A stretch of 64,000 nt of DNA from Hyparrhenia diplandra. Its lineage: Eukaryota; Streptophyta; Magnoliopsida; Poales; Poaceae. Both the position numbers and the translations under genes were made by a program. The stretch spans positions 1 to 64,000 of the forward strand of contig JADLZK010001310.1 in NCBI GenBank assembly GCA_015847255.1, in the 5' to 3' direction. This document shows positions 34,401-44,999 of the stretch, in pieces (within the stretch, counting starts at the first letter, position 1; each line of letters starts with the position of its first letter). The notes under the pieces were generated by a model, which made no database searches, was not told the DNA's origin, and was given only the letters and a program-made list of their open reading frames with translations.

Positions 34401-34440
34401 TCGACAAGGTGTCACGTCATTTTTCACTAAGTGAGTTTTA

Positions 34441-35690
34441 TCTATTCATGTAAGGTGTTTACATTATTCCCCACTAAGTCCACATCGATTTCTCCATCAA
34501 GTCCATGCTATCCATTATTAATTACAAAAATACCCATGTCAGCTCTAAATACTAAAAAATATTTAGTCTATTAACATACAAGTCATCTACACAAGCTATG
34601 TATTAGAATAGATTTATTTATTAGAAACCTCGAAGCAACGCTGGGTATTCTACAGTTAGATAGTTGTACGCACGTTCATCCTTATATGCATCTTTTGATA
34701 GCCTATGATAGATCTTTTAAGATTGATGGCTCACCGCAAGTGTCTCAATCTCAATATTTATGAGCAAGCTGCGTAGAACTACATGAACAACATTGTTTCT
34801 TTGTGGATTAAAGTTAGGAAAATGCTAACATATTTTTAGAATTACATGGTACAAATGCCCACACGTTGGCTGCCTCTATAAAATACGATTGAGATGGCTG
34901 ATCTCCAGTTTCATGAAGTCGTCACAACTGACTGATATCCACGAGATCATACTTCCAGAAGTCTAATAAAAAAATTAATAGCAATTGGACAAGTACAACT
35001 CATTTACACAAAAATGACAAGCAAGCAGGCTCATATTCACTCAAAATACTTAGTACAGTGAAAAGTGTTGAACAACAGATTTCCTATTTTTCTTACTTCC
35101 ATCATAGCATGAGAACACTTCCAAAAAAAAAAAAATACTCATGCACAGATCTTTACATATATTCACAGGAAAATCATTTATTCAAATTAAATCACAAGAT
35201 TATTTTGAAGCATGCTTACTGTATGCTACATATATTTTTCCTAGCAACAGCATGTCAAAATAAGACTAACAAAATTAGAATCACATTTTTATCCTTCACC
35301 AATATTTAGTTATGTATTTCTAAGATAGCAAGCATTTTAAAGATAAATAAAACAGTACATGCTACAATAAGACGGTGTAAGTGTAGTTATAAGACAAAGT
35401 AAGTGCATAAGAAATATTTGGATGTTGGGACGCTAAAACCCGTTATGGCTGGATAGGTTCCTTTTCTAACAAACTTGGTCAAAACTATTTTTTTCTTTTT
35501 TGATATATATAGTACCACAACATGCTACAAAAGAAGAGCCAAAAGAAAAAATAGTTAAATTAGGTAGTACATATTTTAAATTGAGAGAGTAGTACATATT
35601 TTATTTCTCTATTTAACTAGGTAGTAACCTGAGTATCAAAAGAAAGAGCAGGAATTGTTTATCATCATCGATGTGAGTCTCACATCAGCC
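34441..35690. other. AT-rich intergenic region between LINE-B and the GT61 gene
   Basis: No coding sequence, tandem repeat array or recognisable complete element. Short A and T runs (for example 35117-35130) and MITE-like AT-rich stretches. It separates the convergent MRL1 and GT61 genes and may hold their 3' ends. Confidence 0.5.
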
Positions 35691-35726
35691 ATCCAATAAA
35701 TTGATGCCTACTCTACTCTACTTGAT

Positions 35727-36928
35727 CTACTCGGTCGTGATGGACTGGTACAGTTGCTTCAAGAACCCTCTGAATCTGTCGATGTCTACGATGACGTGCT
35801 GTCCGTTGATGAAGATATCCCACATCTTGTCAAATCCCTGGCGATGTATGGAGAGCGGGTCGGTAAACACGGCGTGGTCGCGGGGTAGCTGTCCTTCAAC
35901 GAGCTCTCCTCTGCCGTGGCCTCGTACTCGAGATAGCGGAGTCCCATGTCTGGCACCGGGTCTCCGTACGAGTGCCGACACGCCCACTTTGAGCTCGCCC
36001 ACGGGATGATCTGCACCACCGTGGCGTTGTGAGGCAGGAACAGCATGTTGGCCAGCCCAGCACCGTGCACGCCCATGAGCACATCGCGGAGTTGACCACC
36101 CCGGGGAACCGCTCCAGGTCACTGACGTCGTCTGGTCCCGCAGCTACCACCTCGAAACCGACGTCGGCCGCGGCGGCGATGGCGTCGGCTTCGTTCTTGA
36201 GCTGCCTCGGTTGCGGGCAGGGATCATGACGAGCCGGGGCTTGGCGCTCCTGCTCCTGCTCACGGGTGTCACCCGTGGACGCTGCAGCGAGTAGGCGGAG
36301 CGGATGAAGTCCCGGAAGCTCACCATTGTGTAGCCTTTGCGGGAGACCCGGGACGATGCCCAGCTCCTTGTGACTCTCCAGCCCGACATGAGCCGACGGG
36401 AAGCGGCGCACGATGTCCTCGGGCTCAGAGTCCAAGTCTATGACTGGGTAGCTGGACAGTGCGGCGAGGATGGCCTTGTACTTGGCAATCCACTTGGGCT
36501 CGTAGTCGGTGGCAAGCAGTTGGACTGGCCATTGTACTCTCGGGCCGTCAGGTAGGGGAGTGGGATGATCACGTCGGCCATCACGTGGAAGAAGTTCTGT
36601 TGTAGCCGCCGGTAGAAAACCACTGCTGGCACGTCGTGCCGAACCGAGCACTGCGGTGGTGGTGGGTCGTCGGCACCGCCTCCGCCTGGCGGACTGGAGC
36701 GCATGGTGACCTCACGAACCAGCAGCATCACCTGGTCCTCCCACTTTCGTGCATACGGGCGGAGCTTGATCGTCGTATTTTCTGGACGGTAGGTGGACGC
36801 CGAGACGACGTAGACAGTGGCCGATTTGCCATGGATGCGCAAGTCTCCATCCATGCTGCAGGTGTTGGACTGATGATTGCTGAAGTTGCAGGTCAACTTG
36901 CTGCTTATTATTGGTGGTGCTACCACAG
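35727..36928 (-). CDS. GT61 exon 3 (catalytic domain)
   Basis: Acceptor TTTGCAG; begins AVVAPPIISSKLTCNFSNHQ and ends FLKQLYQSITTE with TAG at 35729-35727. Between are HGKSATVYVVSASTYRPENT, KYKAILAALSSYPVIDLDSE, KGYTMVSFRDFIRSAYSLQR, KPRLVMIPARNR, NEADAIAAAADVGFEVVAAG and DKMWDIFINGQHVIVDIDRF. Frame breaks at about 36525, 36352, 36208, 36090, 35999, 35988 and 35885; the pair at 35999/35988 cancels. Confidence 0.85.
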
Positions 36929-38428
36929 CTGCAAATTACATACAATTTTTCTTTAGATAATGAGTCCTTCAATTCATTATAATTATTCGGTGGTGATGTT
37001 CCTATATATCCTAGCTCTAGCAAAGTACTCCTCTCCGTCCACAGAAGATTGCAATTCTTGGATTTCGAGTCAAACGATATGAACTTTGACTAAATCTATA
37101 TAAAAGCATAAGTAATATTCATGATACAAAATTAGTACCAATAGATTTGTTAATACTGTTTATTATAAATTTGGTCAAACTCGAGCTCGATTGATTGACA
37201 CGAATACCGTAAGTGTATTCTTCCGTGGAGAGATAAAGTACTCGGTAGCAATATAATGCAAGCAGCTAGCGCGTGCAGGCGCCACTGCATCACATGCATG
37301 TGGCCTTCGGTTCTGCAGAAATGTATATAGTACTAACCAAATTACCTATCGTCGCATCCACGTCGTTAGTCATCCCGTGTGTTGATGTTGATGCCGCATA
37401 AGGCGGAGACCCGCCCATCGAATCTGAATTTGAATGGAAAGCCACATGGCACGTATTATTGTTAATACATATCGAGGAAGACAAGTGAAACACCACTAAT
37501 ATATGTAACATCAATGACGTAGTACAGTTGTTTTTCTTTCAAGATCTTTTGACATTATTCTACAGCTGCTTCTAACGGCGCTATGCAAGCGGCTGCTTCT
37601 GCCTGCCTTCGTTTTTGCTGCCCATACCATGAATAGAGACTGATGGAATTAACTATTCCATTCTGTCAAAATTTGGACTACGTACGCAAAAGAGTTCTGT
37701 GCAAACTCAGCTTAGCAAACTAAAGAATGGATGTTTATCAACCATTTCAGCTATACTTTGGGAAATCGATCTGGTCTCCTTATTTGCATATGTCGTAACA
37801 TATTTATTAGCTAGCATTATAGACGGTCGTCTGATAACATACACCCAGTTCACTTGTATGATAAAATTAGGTGGACAATTGACCATTCTAGTGTGTATGA
37901 GTGTATCATCCTAGCATATATGCCCTATGTAGACACAGCTGCTTCTAACTTTGTGTCACTGTCATCAAACATTTCGAACCGGAGATCTGAGCTAGCTTTA
38001 AAAACTTACATATTTCCACAAAATTAAAATACTTGAACGCGCTCAGCATTGGTCATTTCCATTTGTGTGGAATGAACCATGCAAATTCATGATTCATAAG
38101 CCTTACTATGATGCTTGTGACCATGTATTAGCACAATGTACCGTGCGTTTCCAAAGACGAACTCATCATATGCATGCATTCTTGAAAAGAAATGGTAACG
38201 ATGGGCTGACTAGCCAGGAAACAAGTAACAAACTAAGCAAAAAACTGATCAGGCAGCACAGACATGTTTCCTCTCCATCGTTGATCAGGATGAAGCGGGT
38301 GACTTACAGCGTGCAACCTGTGGCAGGAGATTTGTCTTGAGCACTATCAAAACTAGAAGAGGCAGCAGGAGCCACAACGCCGCCGCTGGGCTCCCCATGC
38401 TTCTTACTCCCGCGCCTTCTTGCTTCAT
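35727..38428 (-). CDS. GT61-family glycosyltransferase gene (probable xylan/N-glycan xylosyl- or arabinosyltransferase), whole locus
   Basis: Three exons on the minus strand (38428-38308, 37423-37346, 36928-35727) give about 465 codons, normal for GT61. Exon 1 encodes a type II signal anchor (SPAAALWLLLPLLVLIVLK), placing the enzyme in the Golgi. The catalytic region contains YRRLQQNFFHVMADVIIPLP and the family signature MGVHGAGLANMLFLPHNATV with VQIIPW and ACRHSYGDPVPDMGLRYLEY. Grass GT61 enzymes add arabinose or xylose to arabinoxylan; related ones act on N-glycans. The exact donor cannot be told. Seven one-base breaks lie in exon 3, nearly all in G/C or A runs (see findings). Convergent with MRL1. 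Confidence 0.87.
37028..37238. mobile_element. Stowaway-like MITE in GT61 intron 2
   Basis: TA-flanked element of about 211 bp. CTCCTCTCCGTCCACAGAAG at the left and the reverse complement of the right end, TATCTCTCCACGGAAGAAT, match the CTCCCTCCGTCC Stowaway terminus. AT-rich interior, no coding. Confidence 0.65.
37346..37423 (-). CDS. GT61 exon 2 (78 bp)
   Basis: Between TTCAAATTCAG and GATAG|GTAATT; encodes SMGGSPPYAASTSTHGMTND and VDATI, a low-complexity stem typical of Golgi type II enzymes. Phases agree with both neighbours. Confidence 0.75.
37424..38307. other. GT61 intron 1
   Basis: 884 bp, AT-rich, no recognisable element or coding segment; bounded by GTAAGT and ATTCAG on the minus strand. 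Confidence 0.55.
38308..38428 (-). CDS. GT61 exon 1 (signal anchor)
   Basis: ATG at 38428-38426; MKQEGAGVRSMGSPAAALWL, then a hydrophobic LLLPLLVLIVL helix and KTNLLPQVAR, ending at a perfect GTAAGT donor. A second Met (residue 11) is an alternative start. The phase joins exon 2. Confidence 0.8.
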
Positions 38429-38559
38429 CCCCCACAAGCTCTCAAATGCTCTCAACAAAGCTCCAAACTGTGGTGGTGGGTATGCTCAACTTGAAGCCGG
38501 CTGTGCACCCAGTTAGCTAGCAGGTATATGTGTCAGTGATGCTTGGCGGTATTTGTTAG

Positions 38560-38575
38560 AAATTATATATAATAA
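38560..38575 (-). promoter_or_regulatory. Possible TATA box of the GT61 gene
   Basis: On the minus strand TTTTATTATATATAATT lies about 135 bp upstream of the first ATG. It is the only strong TATA-like sequence near the start; the transcription start is unknown. Confidence 0.35.
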
Positions 38576-38924
38576 AAGGAACCACTTGCCAACTAATCTT
38601 CTATCGCGTTTTTGCGCTTCGATTCGCGAACAAGTCGATGGGTTGACTTGCCTTGGAGCATTAAATCAGTGCACATGCAGGGTGGCGTTCAGAAATCAGA
38701 AGCGTGGACCGTCGAGTGCGTTTTTCTTTTTTTTTTTTTAGAATTTTGTCACTCATTACTTTTTAAAAGATTGCATCTTTAATACTCCTGCTCGATCCGA
38801 TACTAACATTAGTGCCGCTACGGTATTCGTATTGAAGTTTGTAGAAATAGCAATATTTCTATCTCCAAATATGTTTATTATGAAAATAGAATCACCGATC
38901 TTTCTAACTATATATTCCCTCTAT

Positions 38925-38990
38925 TTCAAATTATAAGTTATTTCAAGAATCTTGTACTATTTTTATAGGATATGAAAATAACATTAGAAT
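38925..38990. repeat. Partial Stowaway-type MITE end
   Basis: TCCCTCTATTTCAAATTATA and AGTTATTTCAAGAATCTTG resemble the CTCCCTC-type MITE end. It stops where the CACTA-like end begins, so it was probably truncated by that insertion. Confidence 0.4.
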
Positions 38991-39215
38991 CACTACTATA
39001 AATGGATTTCATCATTGCCGAGGCATCTGCCCATAATCCATTCCACCGGCGGTGATGAACCGTTCAGCGCTTGAAATCGAGAAAATCCATAGATTCGACC
39101 AACACCGGCGGTGAAGATTTACATCACTACGGGTAGTATTCCCGCAGCGATCTTGATGGACCGCGAGACCCACCGCGGGTTTGAAATAAAGAACCGATGT
39201 GATTTCTAGACGAAG
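38991..39215 (+). mobile_element. CACTA-type transposon left end
   Basis: CACTACTATAAATGG followed by subterminal repeats of CACCGGCGGTGA (about 39046 and 39104) and ACCGCGGG, the structure of En/Spm-like ends. No matching TAGTG terminus was found to the right within the window, so the element is partial or its other end is degraded. Confidence 0.5.
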
Positions 39216-39301
39216 GAACAATAAATCAAGCATTAGAAAAAGAAGATTGACACGCTGAGGCGAATAAAAAGCGACTGGTTCAATATTACTATATAATATT
39301 T

Positions 39302-39600
39302 TTACAAGTTCCTACATAAAAACACTAAATGGCGATAAAAATAAAAGCGGCCCTTTGCCGCCGCCTTCCTAGGTCGTGTTTCCGCCGCCCGGCATACGAG
39401 TGCCTCCTCGGCGCCTCCGGCTTCTCGATATCCCTTAGCGAAAATACCGGCAATGGCTTCGAAGTTGGCCTTCTCCACCAAGGGCCCGACCACCGTTGGC
39501 GAGGCCGACTTGTTCGCCAGGTCGTTGAGCTTCGCGGGCGCATCGTGGGCGCTCGATGGCGCAACTTTAATAACCTTACCAATGGTGTAGTTGCGACCAT
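39302..39600 (-). pseudogene. Unrecognised short frame behind the CACTA-like end
   Basis: A 63-codon frame contains VGPLVEKANFEAIAGIFAKG and YREAGGAEEALVCRAAET; upstream codons in another frame continue it (HDAPAKLNDLANKSASP). I cannot name it. Its position just inside the CACTA-like end suggests transposon coding sequence. Confidence 0.35.
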
Positions 39601-39639
39601 TATGCGTCGATGAGTTTGCACAGGTGAGCGGGGTTATGG

Positions 39640-42318
39640 AAAGAGAGGTTAATTAGCGATGGGAGATCGTACCAAATCGAGGGTGCGGTGTATAATTATA
39701 TAGTAACAAGCCATCGAATGCATGTAGTCGATTGTCATTTTCCAAGATGGCGCCATGAAAGCGGTCAAATAACGACCAACTCATCCAATGGTTGTCGGCC
39801 CGTGTCCCCATCACTCAAAAGCCATTGGCTGCGCTTTTGCGAGCGTTTTCTCAATCGCCCAGCTTTAGGCGGCAACCAAGGGCGGCCGGCTGCGGCAGCG
39901 TTTCGCGCCAGACATTTCCAATGGCCGCTTCCTCGGCCGCCCTGCGTTTTCGAGGCACTCAATCGAGCCGGGTTCGATCCCCCAGAGCAGGTTTTTTTGA
40001 CCATTTTTCAAGAACGGTGCTCGCATTTAATTAGGATTCCAAATCAACTTTACATGATATTTTTAAAAACCATCATACATATTTATTTGATACCATAGAT
40101 ATAAATGGTGCTCATGGGGCTCCACGAGAAATCTAATGATATTTATTTGATAGCGTAGATAGATAGTTATCTAAATACACCATTGTTATTCTAAAATAAG
40201 GAATGTTTTACATTATTTACCATTGCTACAAGAACCATACGTACCTTTAGAAGATGGCGCCGGCGATAGAGGGAGGGAAGGAGACGAAACCTTTGCTATA
40301 TATGGCTGGAGCACGAACAAATGCCACTCAACTTGCTGTAGCACATCCACGGCAACTGCGGGGCTATTTAAAGAATCAAACTTGTACCGCCTAAAGCGGA
40401 TAGCTATCACGTTTTTTTTTTTTTGACAAACGGGGAGTAGTAGGAGTACAATATTGTAGCCGTCACATTCACTTGGCGTGTTCCACGAGAGGCCTATGAG
40501 AGAAGCGGTTATAGGTCATAGTGGTGCATGCATGGCGCTCAGCGTGGAGAACCGCGTTAGCGATAGTATTCACTTCAATATCCTTTGTCGGTGGCGAGAC
40601 CAGCGGTGATTTCACATTAGTCAAGCGCCGCATGCAGGTTTCCCCGTCGGCCGGGTGATCACCGCACCAATCTTTGGAGCATTGTTGCCCGTCCTCCGAT
40701 ACAACGACGATCGCCTCAACCACGACATCGCGGCTATTTAAAGCGTAAGGGGATCTTGTGTTTTCGCCCGATTTCTCCTCTATGTTACGATTTTGCCTTC
40801 TTGGTTCATCTGTAGTTCCTACTCTCTCCTTGTAGTACAAGGCTTTAGTTTTGAATTTTAGTGTCTTGGATTTTGGATCTAGGAACTTTTTCTGCGCTTA
40901 TTTTCCATGTTCTTCTTCGTCCATCTTCTTTTGCTAGGAGTACTTTCCACATACATATGGACTCTCTTTGGGAGAAAGCCCTCCACATACGAAAATGGTT
41001 TTACACAAAAGGTGCTAGAAGAGTCTTCTTGGGAAGATAGAGGGAGACGGATGTAGGAGATGTTGTGGGTATGATGATTCACGGTGCATCGATCCATTAG
41101 GGTCAATCTGACGGACTCATATTAAGAGTCATGCCCTCCTCTTGTGTGTTTGGGGTGCAAATGCGGATGCAAAACCCTAGGCACAGGGGCATTTGAATCA
41201 TATGGATCAATGGAAAACAATGATCATTGGACCAAAAATGAAGTCAAGGTCCATTGTCCTCTCAACATTGAGCCAAAACATGAAGGCGGATTTGAAGTAC
41301 CATCTTCATCATCTATCTCCGGATCTCATCCTCCAACCTCCTCGAGGCAGTTCTTCGACAAGGTTCGCGCATCTTGACCCAGAGATGCTAGAAGAGACTT
41401 GCGAGGTGGTTAAATAATGTGTTCGTACACTTTGATTGTAGCATTGACCTATCTATGAATTGGTCTTTGTTATCGTATATTTAGTTTTATGTAAGGTCTT
41501 TGTTATGGAAATATGTGATCAAATTATTTATCTATTGTATTTTTGTTTGTTATATGGATGTTGTTTGTCTCTTCGATATCTTTGAGTTCCCATTTTTTAC
41601 CTTTCATGAACATAATAAAAGACAAACTACTATTGTTGACATTTCTTAATGCAATCACATAAGGATGGATTTAAGATCCAACTCTAGGGCGGTGCCGAGA
41701 AATGTATATGGTATCTATCTAAATAAAGTTAGCTTTGGAGGTGGAGTTAATCTTACATCCAGCAAAATGGTTAGTCGAGGGTTAAAGAGTTAGACAAAAT
41801 TAGTAAGGTGTATATCTACGCATCATTATCCATAGTGGAATTAATCTCACGGGATATGCATAAAGAGGTGTACCACACATTCTAGCATTACGATAGTATA
41901 GTCACATCACCCTAGCGGCAATGCTAAGAAATGCGTGTATGGTATTCTTAATATGCCACTTGAATTCTTGAAATAATATGAACATGATATCTGCAAGTGC
42001 CTGAAAGAAATACCATTGTAGCATTTTTAGGGGAGTCTATCCGGTATCGTATTTATATTTTACCACAAGGAAGGGGTAGGCTTATGGGTAGATTGATTGA
42101 TTCACTTGCGGTGTGGTAATGTAGAGTAAACCATATGAATCTAACTATACTCAAACTAGGATGAGTCACATAATAAAGATAAAGATAGATAAATGATATG
42201 ATAACTACCAAGTCAAAGACCATGGTATGCCACTAGAATGTATCATAATGGCTATATAAACATGGTATTGGTAGAGAAGATATAATATTCTAAGTTACTC
42301 ATAATCATATGTCAATGA
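39640..42318. other. Intergenic region, no supported gene
   Basis: Mixed GC and AT-rich DNA. 40470-40840 has a 123-codon minus-strand frame with no recognised domain. 41193-41417 has a 74-codon plus-strand frame, also unrecognised. 41440-42300 is AT-rich with repeated GAAATG(T/C)-TATGGTAT motifs. Probably old transposon remnants. Confidence 0.4.
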
Positions 42319-42590
42319 TGTCGGTGTTCTAGAAACCGGGGTCTCGGGAACTTCGACTAGTGAAATTTATGCCGCGTGTTCCCCACCCCGGATGGTGTGC
42401 GGAAATAAGTACAAGAAGAAGACACAAGGATTTATCTGGTTCGGGCAAGGATGCCCTACGCCTAGATTGGGTGTCGGCCTCGTATTATCATACGAGAGGG
42501 CTCGTAGTAGGGGCTTTCTAGCAAGTGAGAGAGAGGAGGCAGGGTCTCCAAGTCTCAAGGGATGAAGAATGTTGGCGGCCACTATCATAC
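42319..42590. repeat. Partial LTR of an unidentified retrotransposon
   Basis: TGTCGGTGTTCTAGAAACCG begins an LTR-like sequence with GGTTCGGGCAAGGATGCCC. It loses recognisable LTR character near 42590; no partner in the window. Confidence 0.45.
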
Positions 42591-42759
42591 AAATTATACC
42601 GCCAACTTAGTCATATGACATAACAAATAAATGTACTTTTGCCACATGAACCTTTGCTATTAATCTAGTTCCACTTGTATTGAAGAAAATATGTTACTGC
42701 AGACATAAAAGTGGAAACAAGTGAAAATACGCCAAATAAAGGTGAAAAGCGCACATCAA

Positions 42760-43563
42760 GACTATGCTTAGTCAAGGGGAAGGCTAACAGGACAAACCAT
42801 GTCAATCAAGCCCAGAAGTGGAAACCCAACTTGAGTTCGGGTCGGTTTGGACTGCGAGGACCACCACGGGTAATTTGGGCATAACTTTCACATACGAACT
42901 CCGTTTTTGAGAAACCCACCCACCGTTGGAAAGCTAACGGCGAGACCTACAAGCCCACAAAATTTGAGGCCCAACGGACCAAGTTTGGCGCTGCGCCGCC
43001 ATGGGGGCGACGCCGCTGACTACGGCGCTGATCCGCCGGCGTTTTTGCCTTGACCAGCGTCAGGAGGAGGGAAGGTGGATGCATGGGGTGTTTTTAGCGA
43101 TGGCGCCAGAATTTCCATAGCGCCCGAAAGTCCCTAGAACAAGGAGAACCCTCCATTTCTCTCTTGCCTTCCCTATATAAAGAGGCCCTTGCCTCTCCTT
43201 GTAACCCACCAATTCACTTCACATCATTCAATAAAGGATCACATTCACACTTCACCATGTGATCCATCGGTCGCCCACATTTCTTAGGAATTACACTCCC
43301 GCCTCACACATAGGGTGGTGTAGAGAGTGCCAAGACACTCGGAGGGAGGGGTGAGAGAGTGCAAGGTAGAGAGGAAGAGAGGAGTAGCGACCCCGCGGTC
43401 TTTCGGCGGTCAGTCTGCGGATCATCGGCTCCGCCTCCTACCTTGTACCTTACCTTCGGGTAACTACGGCTTGGTGAAAGTTATTCGTGTCTTACTTTCA
43501 GTATCATTCTTAAGTTTCACGCTATCATTTATTTTATCGAGAATTACGGGATCGTTGTTTTCT
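42760..43563 (+). repeat. LTR fragment with TATA box, host of the Athila insertion
   Basis: GC-moderate sequence with a promoter-like CTATATAAAGAGGCCC (about 43173) followed by CA-rich leader sequence (CATCATTCAATAAAGG). It is cut at 43563 by the Athila LTR. Probably the 3' part of another gypsy LTR. Confidence 0.5.
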
Positions 43564-44875
43564 TGTTGGCCGGTAACCAAGCGCAATTTAAATACCGTCA
43601 ACCTACACCAAAACAACGAAATAGGGATTTTAAACTAACATATTCCATAGTTTTTGGTGTTTATTTGGACTTGCGGTACCAACTCAAGAATAATCACTTT
43701 GGGCCAAAAATACAAAAAAAAGAAATAAAAACCAATAAATAGAAAAAGGTCTAAAGAAGCAAATGGCAAGCCCAAAGAAGATTCGGGACAAAACGTCAAA
43801 ACGAGGCGGGGCCAAGACCACCGAACAACTTTTCAAAGCAAGAAGGCCCGGCCCGCCCGAAGCTCGAGCCGAGCGGGCCCGGGGAGTCTTGGCGCACCCC
43901 AAGGTGCGGCCGCACCCTGGCGGCGGTTTAGGCCCAGCCGGGGGAGGCGGTTTGTTACCTTCCATACAAGGCACTACCGGCGTTGGATGGTCGGTTTGGC
44001 AGATTTGGAAGGTGTTCCTAGGTCGGTTTTGGTGTTTTTAGCACTTAGGCCCCTCTCCCTTATTTATAAATAGCTCCCTCTTTCACCTCACACAACACAA
44101 TACACCTCAAGGAGCTACAAGCACAAGAGAAGCAAGAGAGAGTGTTTTCTACCTCTATCCCCATTCTAATTCTAGAGAGTGAGAGAGGAAAGCTAGAAGG
44201 AGATTTGGCTCCTTCTACCGGAGTTGTCGGAATGCCCCCGGTGTTCAGCGGTTCCTAGGAGGTCGGAGTGCGGATTTGTGCGTACCCGCCTCGCTTGTAC
44301 CTCTACAATCTACTTACACTTTGGTAAGATAGGTTGTGTTCCTCTTTCGGTTATTACTTTCAAGCATATTATCTTAGCCGTTATAATCTTGCGGGATTGA
44401 TAGTCGTTCGGGCGGTACTCTAGTGAAGGACCTCGGGGGCCGGGTAAGCCTTGAATTCACACTCGGTAGTAATCATCGGTGCAAACATGGTGTTTGGACT
44501 AGTGATTTCCTATCTTTGTGGCGCATCCCACGGTTGAGGGTAGGCGGTTTGGGTTGTAGCGACCTTGTCCGTCCTTTGTAATCCCCCACGTTCGGGTGTG
44601 GCGCGGTGCAATTGCCGGACAACGTCCTTTGGGCGTGGGCGGTGCGAAGTGAGGAGATAACGGACAGTGATCCCTGCTGAGAGTGTCAACCCATAAAGAT
44701 ACCTCATTCCTCTTAGAAACAACCTTGCTTAGGGTAGACCACGGATCAAAAGCCCTCTACACAACCGTCTCTCGAGTAAAATACGATACCACTGAATACC
44801 CATCGGGTGAAGTGCTACAGCGGTCTTTCCGTGCGCTTGCGGACTTTCTTTGCTTTAAGCTAAGAAACACCAACA
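43564..44875 (+). repeat. Athila 5' LTR
   Basis: Starts TGTTGGCCGGTAACC and ends AAACACCAACA. The first 870 bp match 50964-51838 closely. TATA-like TTATTTATAAATAGC near 44060. Confidence 0.83.
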
Positions 44876-44883
44876 AGCATTTC

Positions 44884-44900
44884 TAGCGCCGTTGCGGGGC
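44884..44900 (+). other. Athila primer-binding site
   Basis: TAGCGCCGTTGCGGGG, eight bases after the LTR, close to TGGCGCCGTTGCCGGGG (tRNA-Asp type) used by Athila/Tat elements. Confidence 0.65.
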
Positions 44901-44999
44901 CGGTTGTCGTAGTTGTATTTCGGACCTAGTCGGCCCGTGTGCCTTGCGGTCTCAAGAAAAATACAAAAACATTTTCCTTTTACCCATGGAGCAACCTAC

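Larger units (their letters stand above)
30939..34440 (-). mobile_element. LINE-B, 5'-truncated L1-type element with RNase H
   Basis: Minus orientation with a 21-base poly-T (30939-30959) marking its 3' tail. Right to left: linker and RT N-terminus (34400-33700), RT core (33268-32367), zf-RVT (32138-31662), RNase H (31440-30979). No endonuclease or ORF1, so it is 5'-truncated near 34410-34440. It lies about 190 bp after the MRL1 stop. A clear target duplication could not be fixed; TCATGTCGTAAGG beside the poly-T resembles TTCATGTAAGG at about 34446 only loosely. Confidence 0.83.

Noticed and set aside
34440..34465. TTCATGTAAGGTGTTT as the LINE-B target duplication
   Set aside because: Resemblance to the sequence beside the poly-T needs several gaps; recorded only as tentative.
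39966..39985. GGGTTCGATCCCCC, a tRNA B-box-like sequence
   Set aside because: No matching A box or cloverleaf arms at the right distance on either strand; probably part of an old repeat.
40469..40840. 123-codon minus-strand frame as a gene
   Set aside because: No domain, no convincing promoter or conserved motif; left as unassigned intergenic sequence.
41193..41417. 74-codon plus-strand frame as a small secreted or regulatory protein
   Set aside because: No signal peptide or recognisable family, and it is isolated in repeat-rich DNA.
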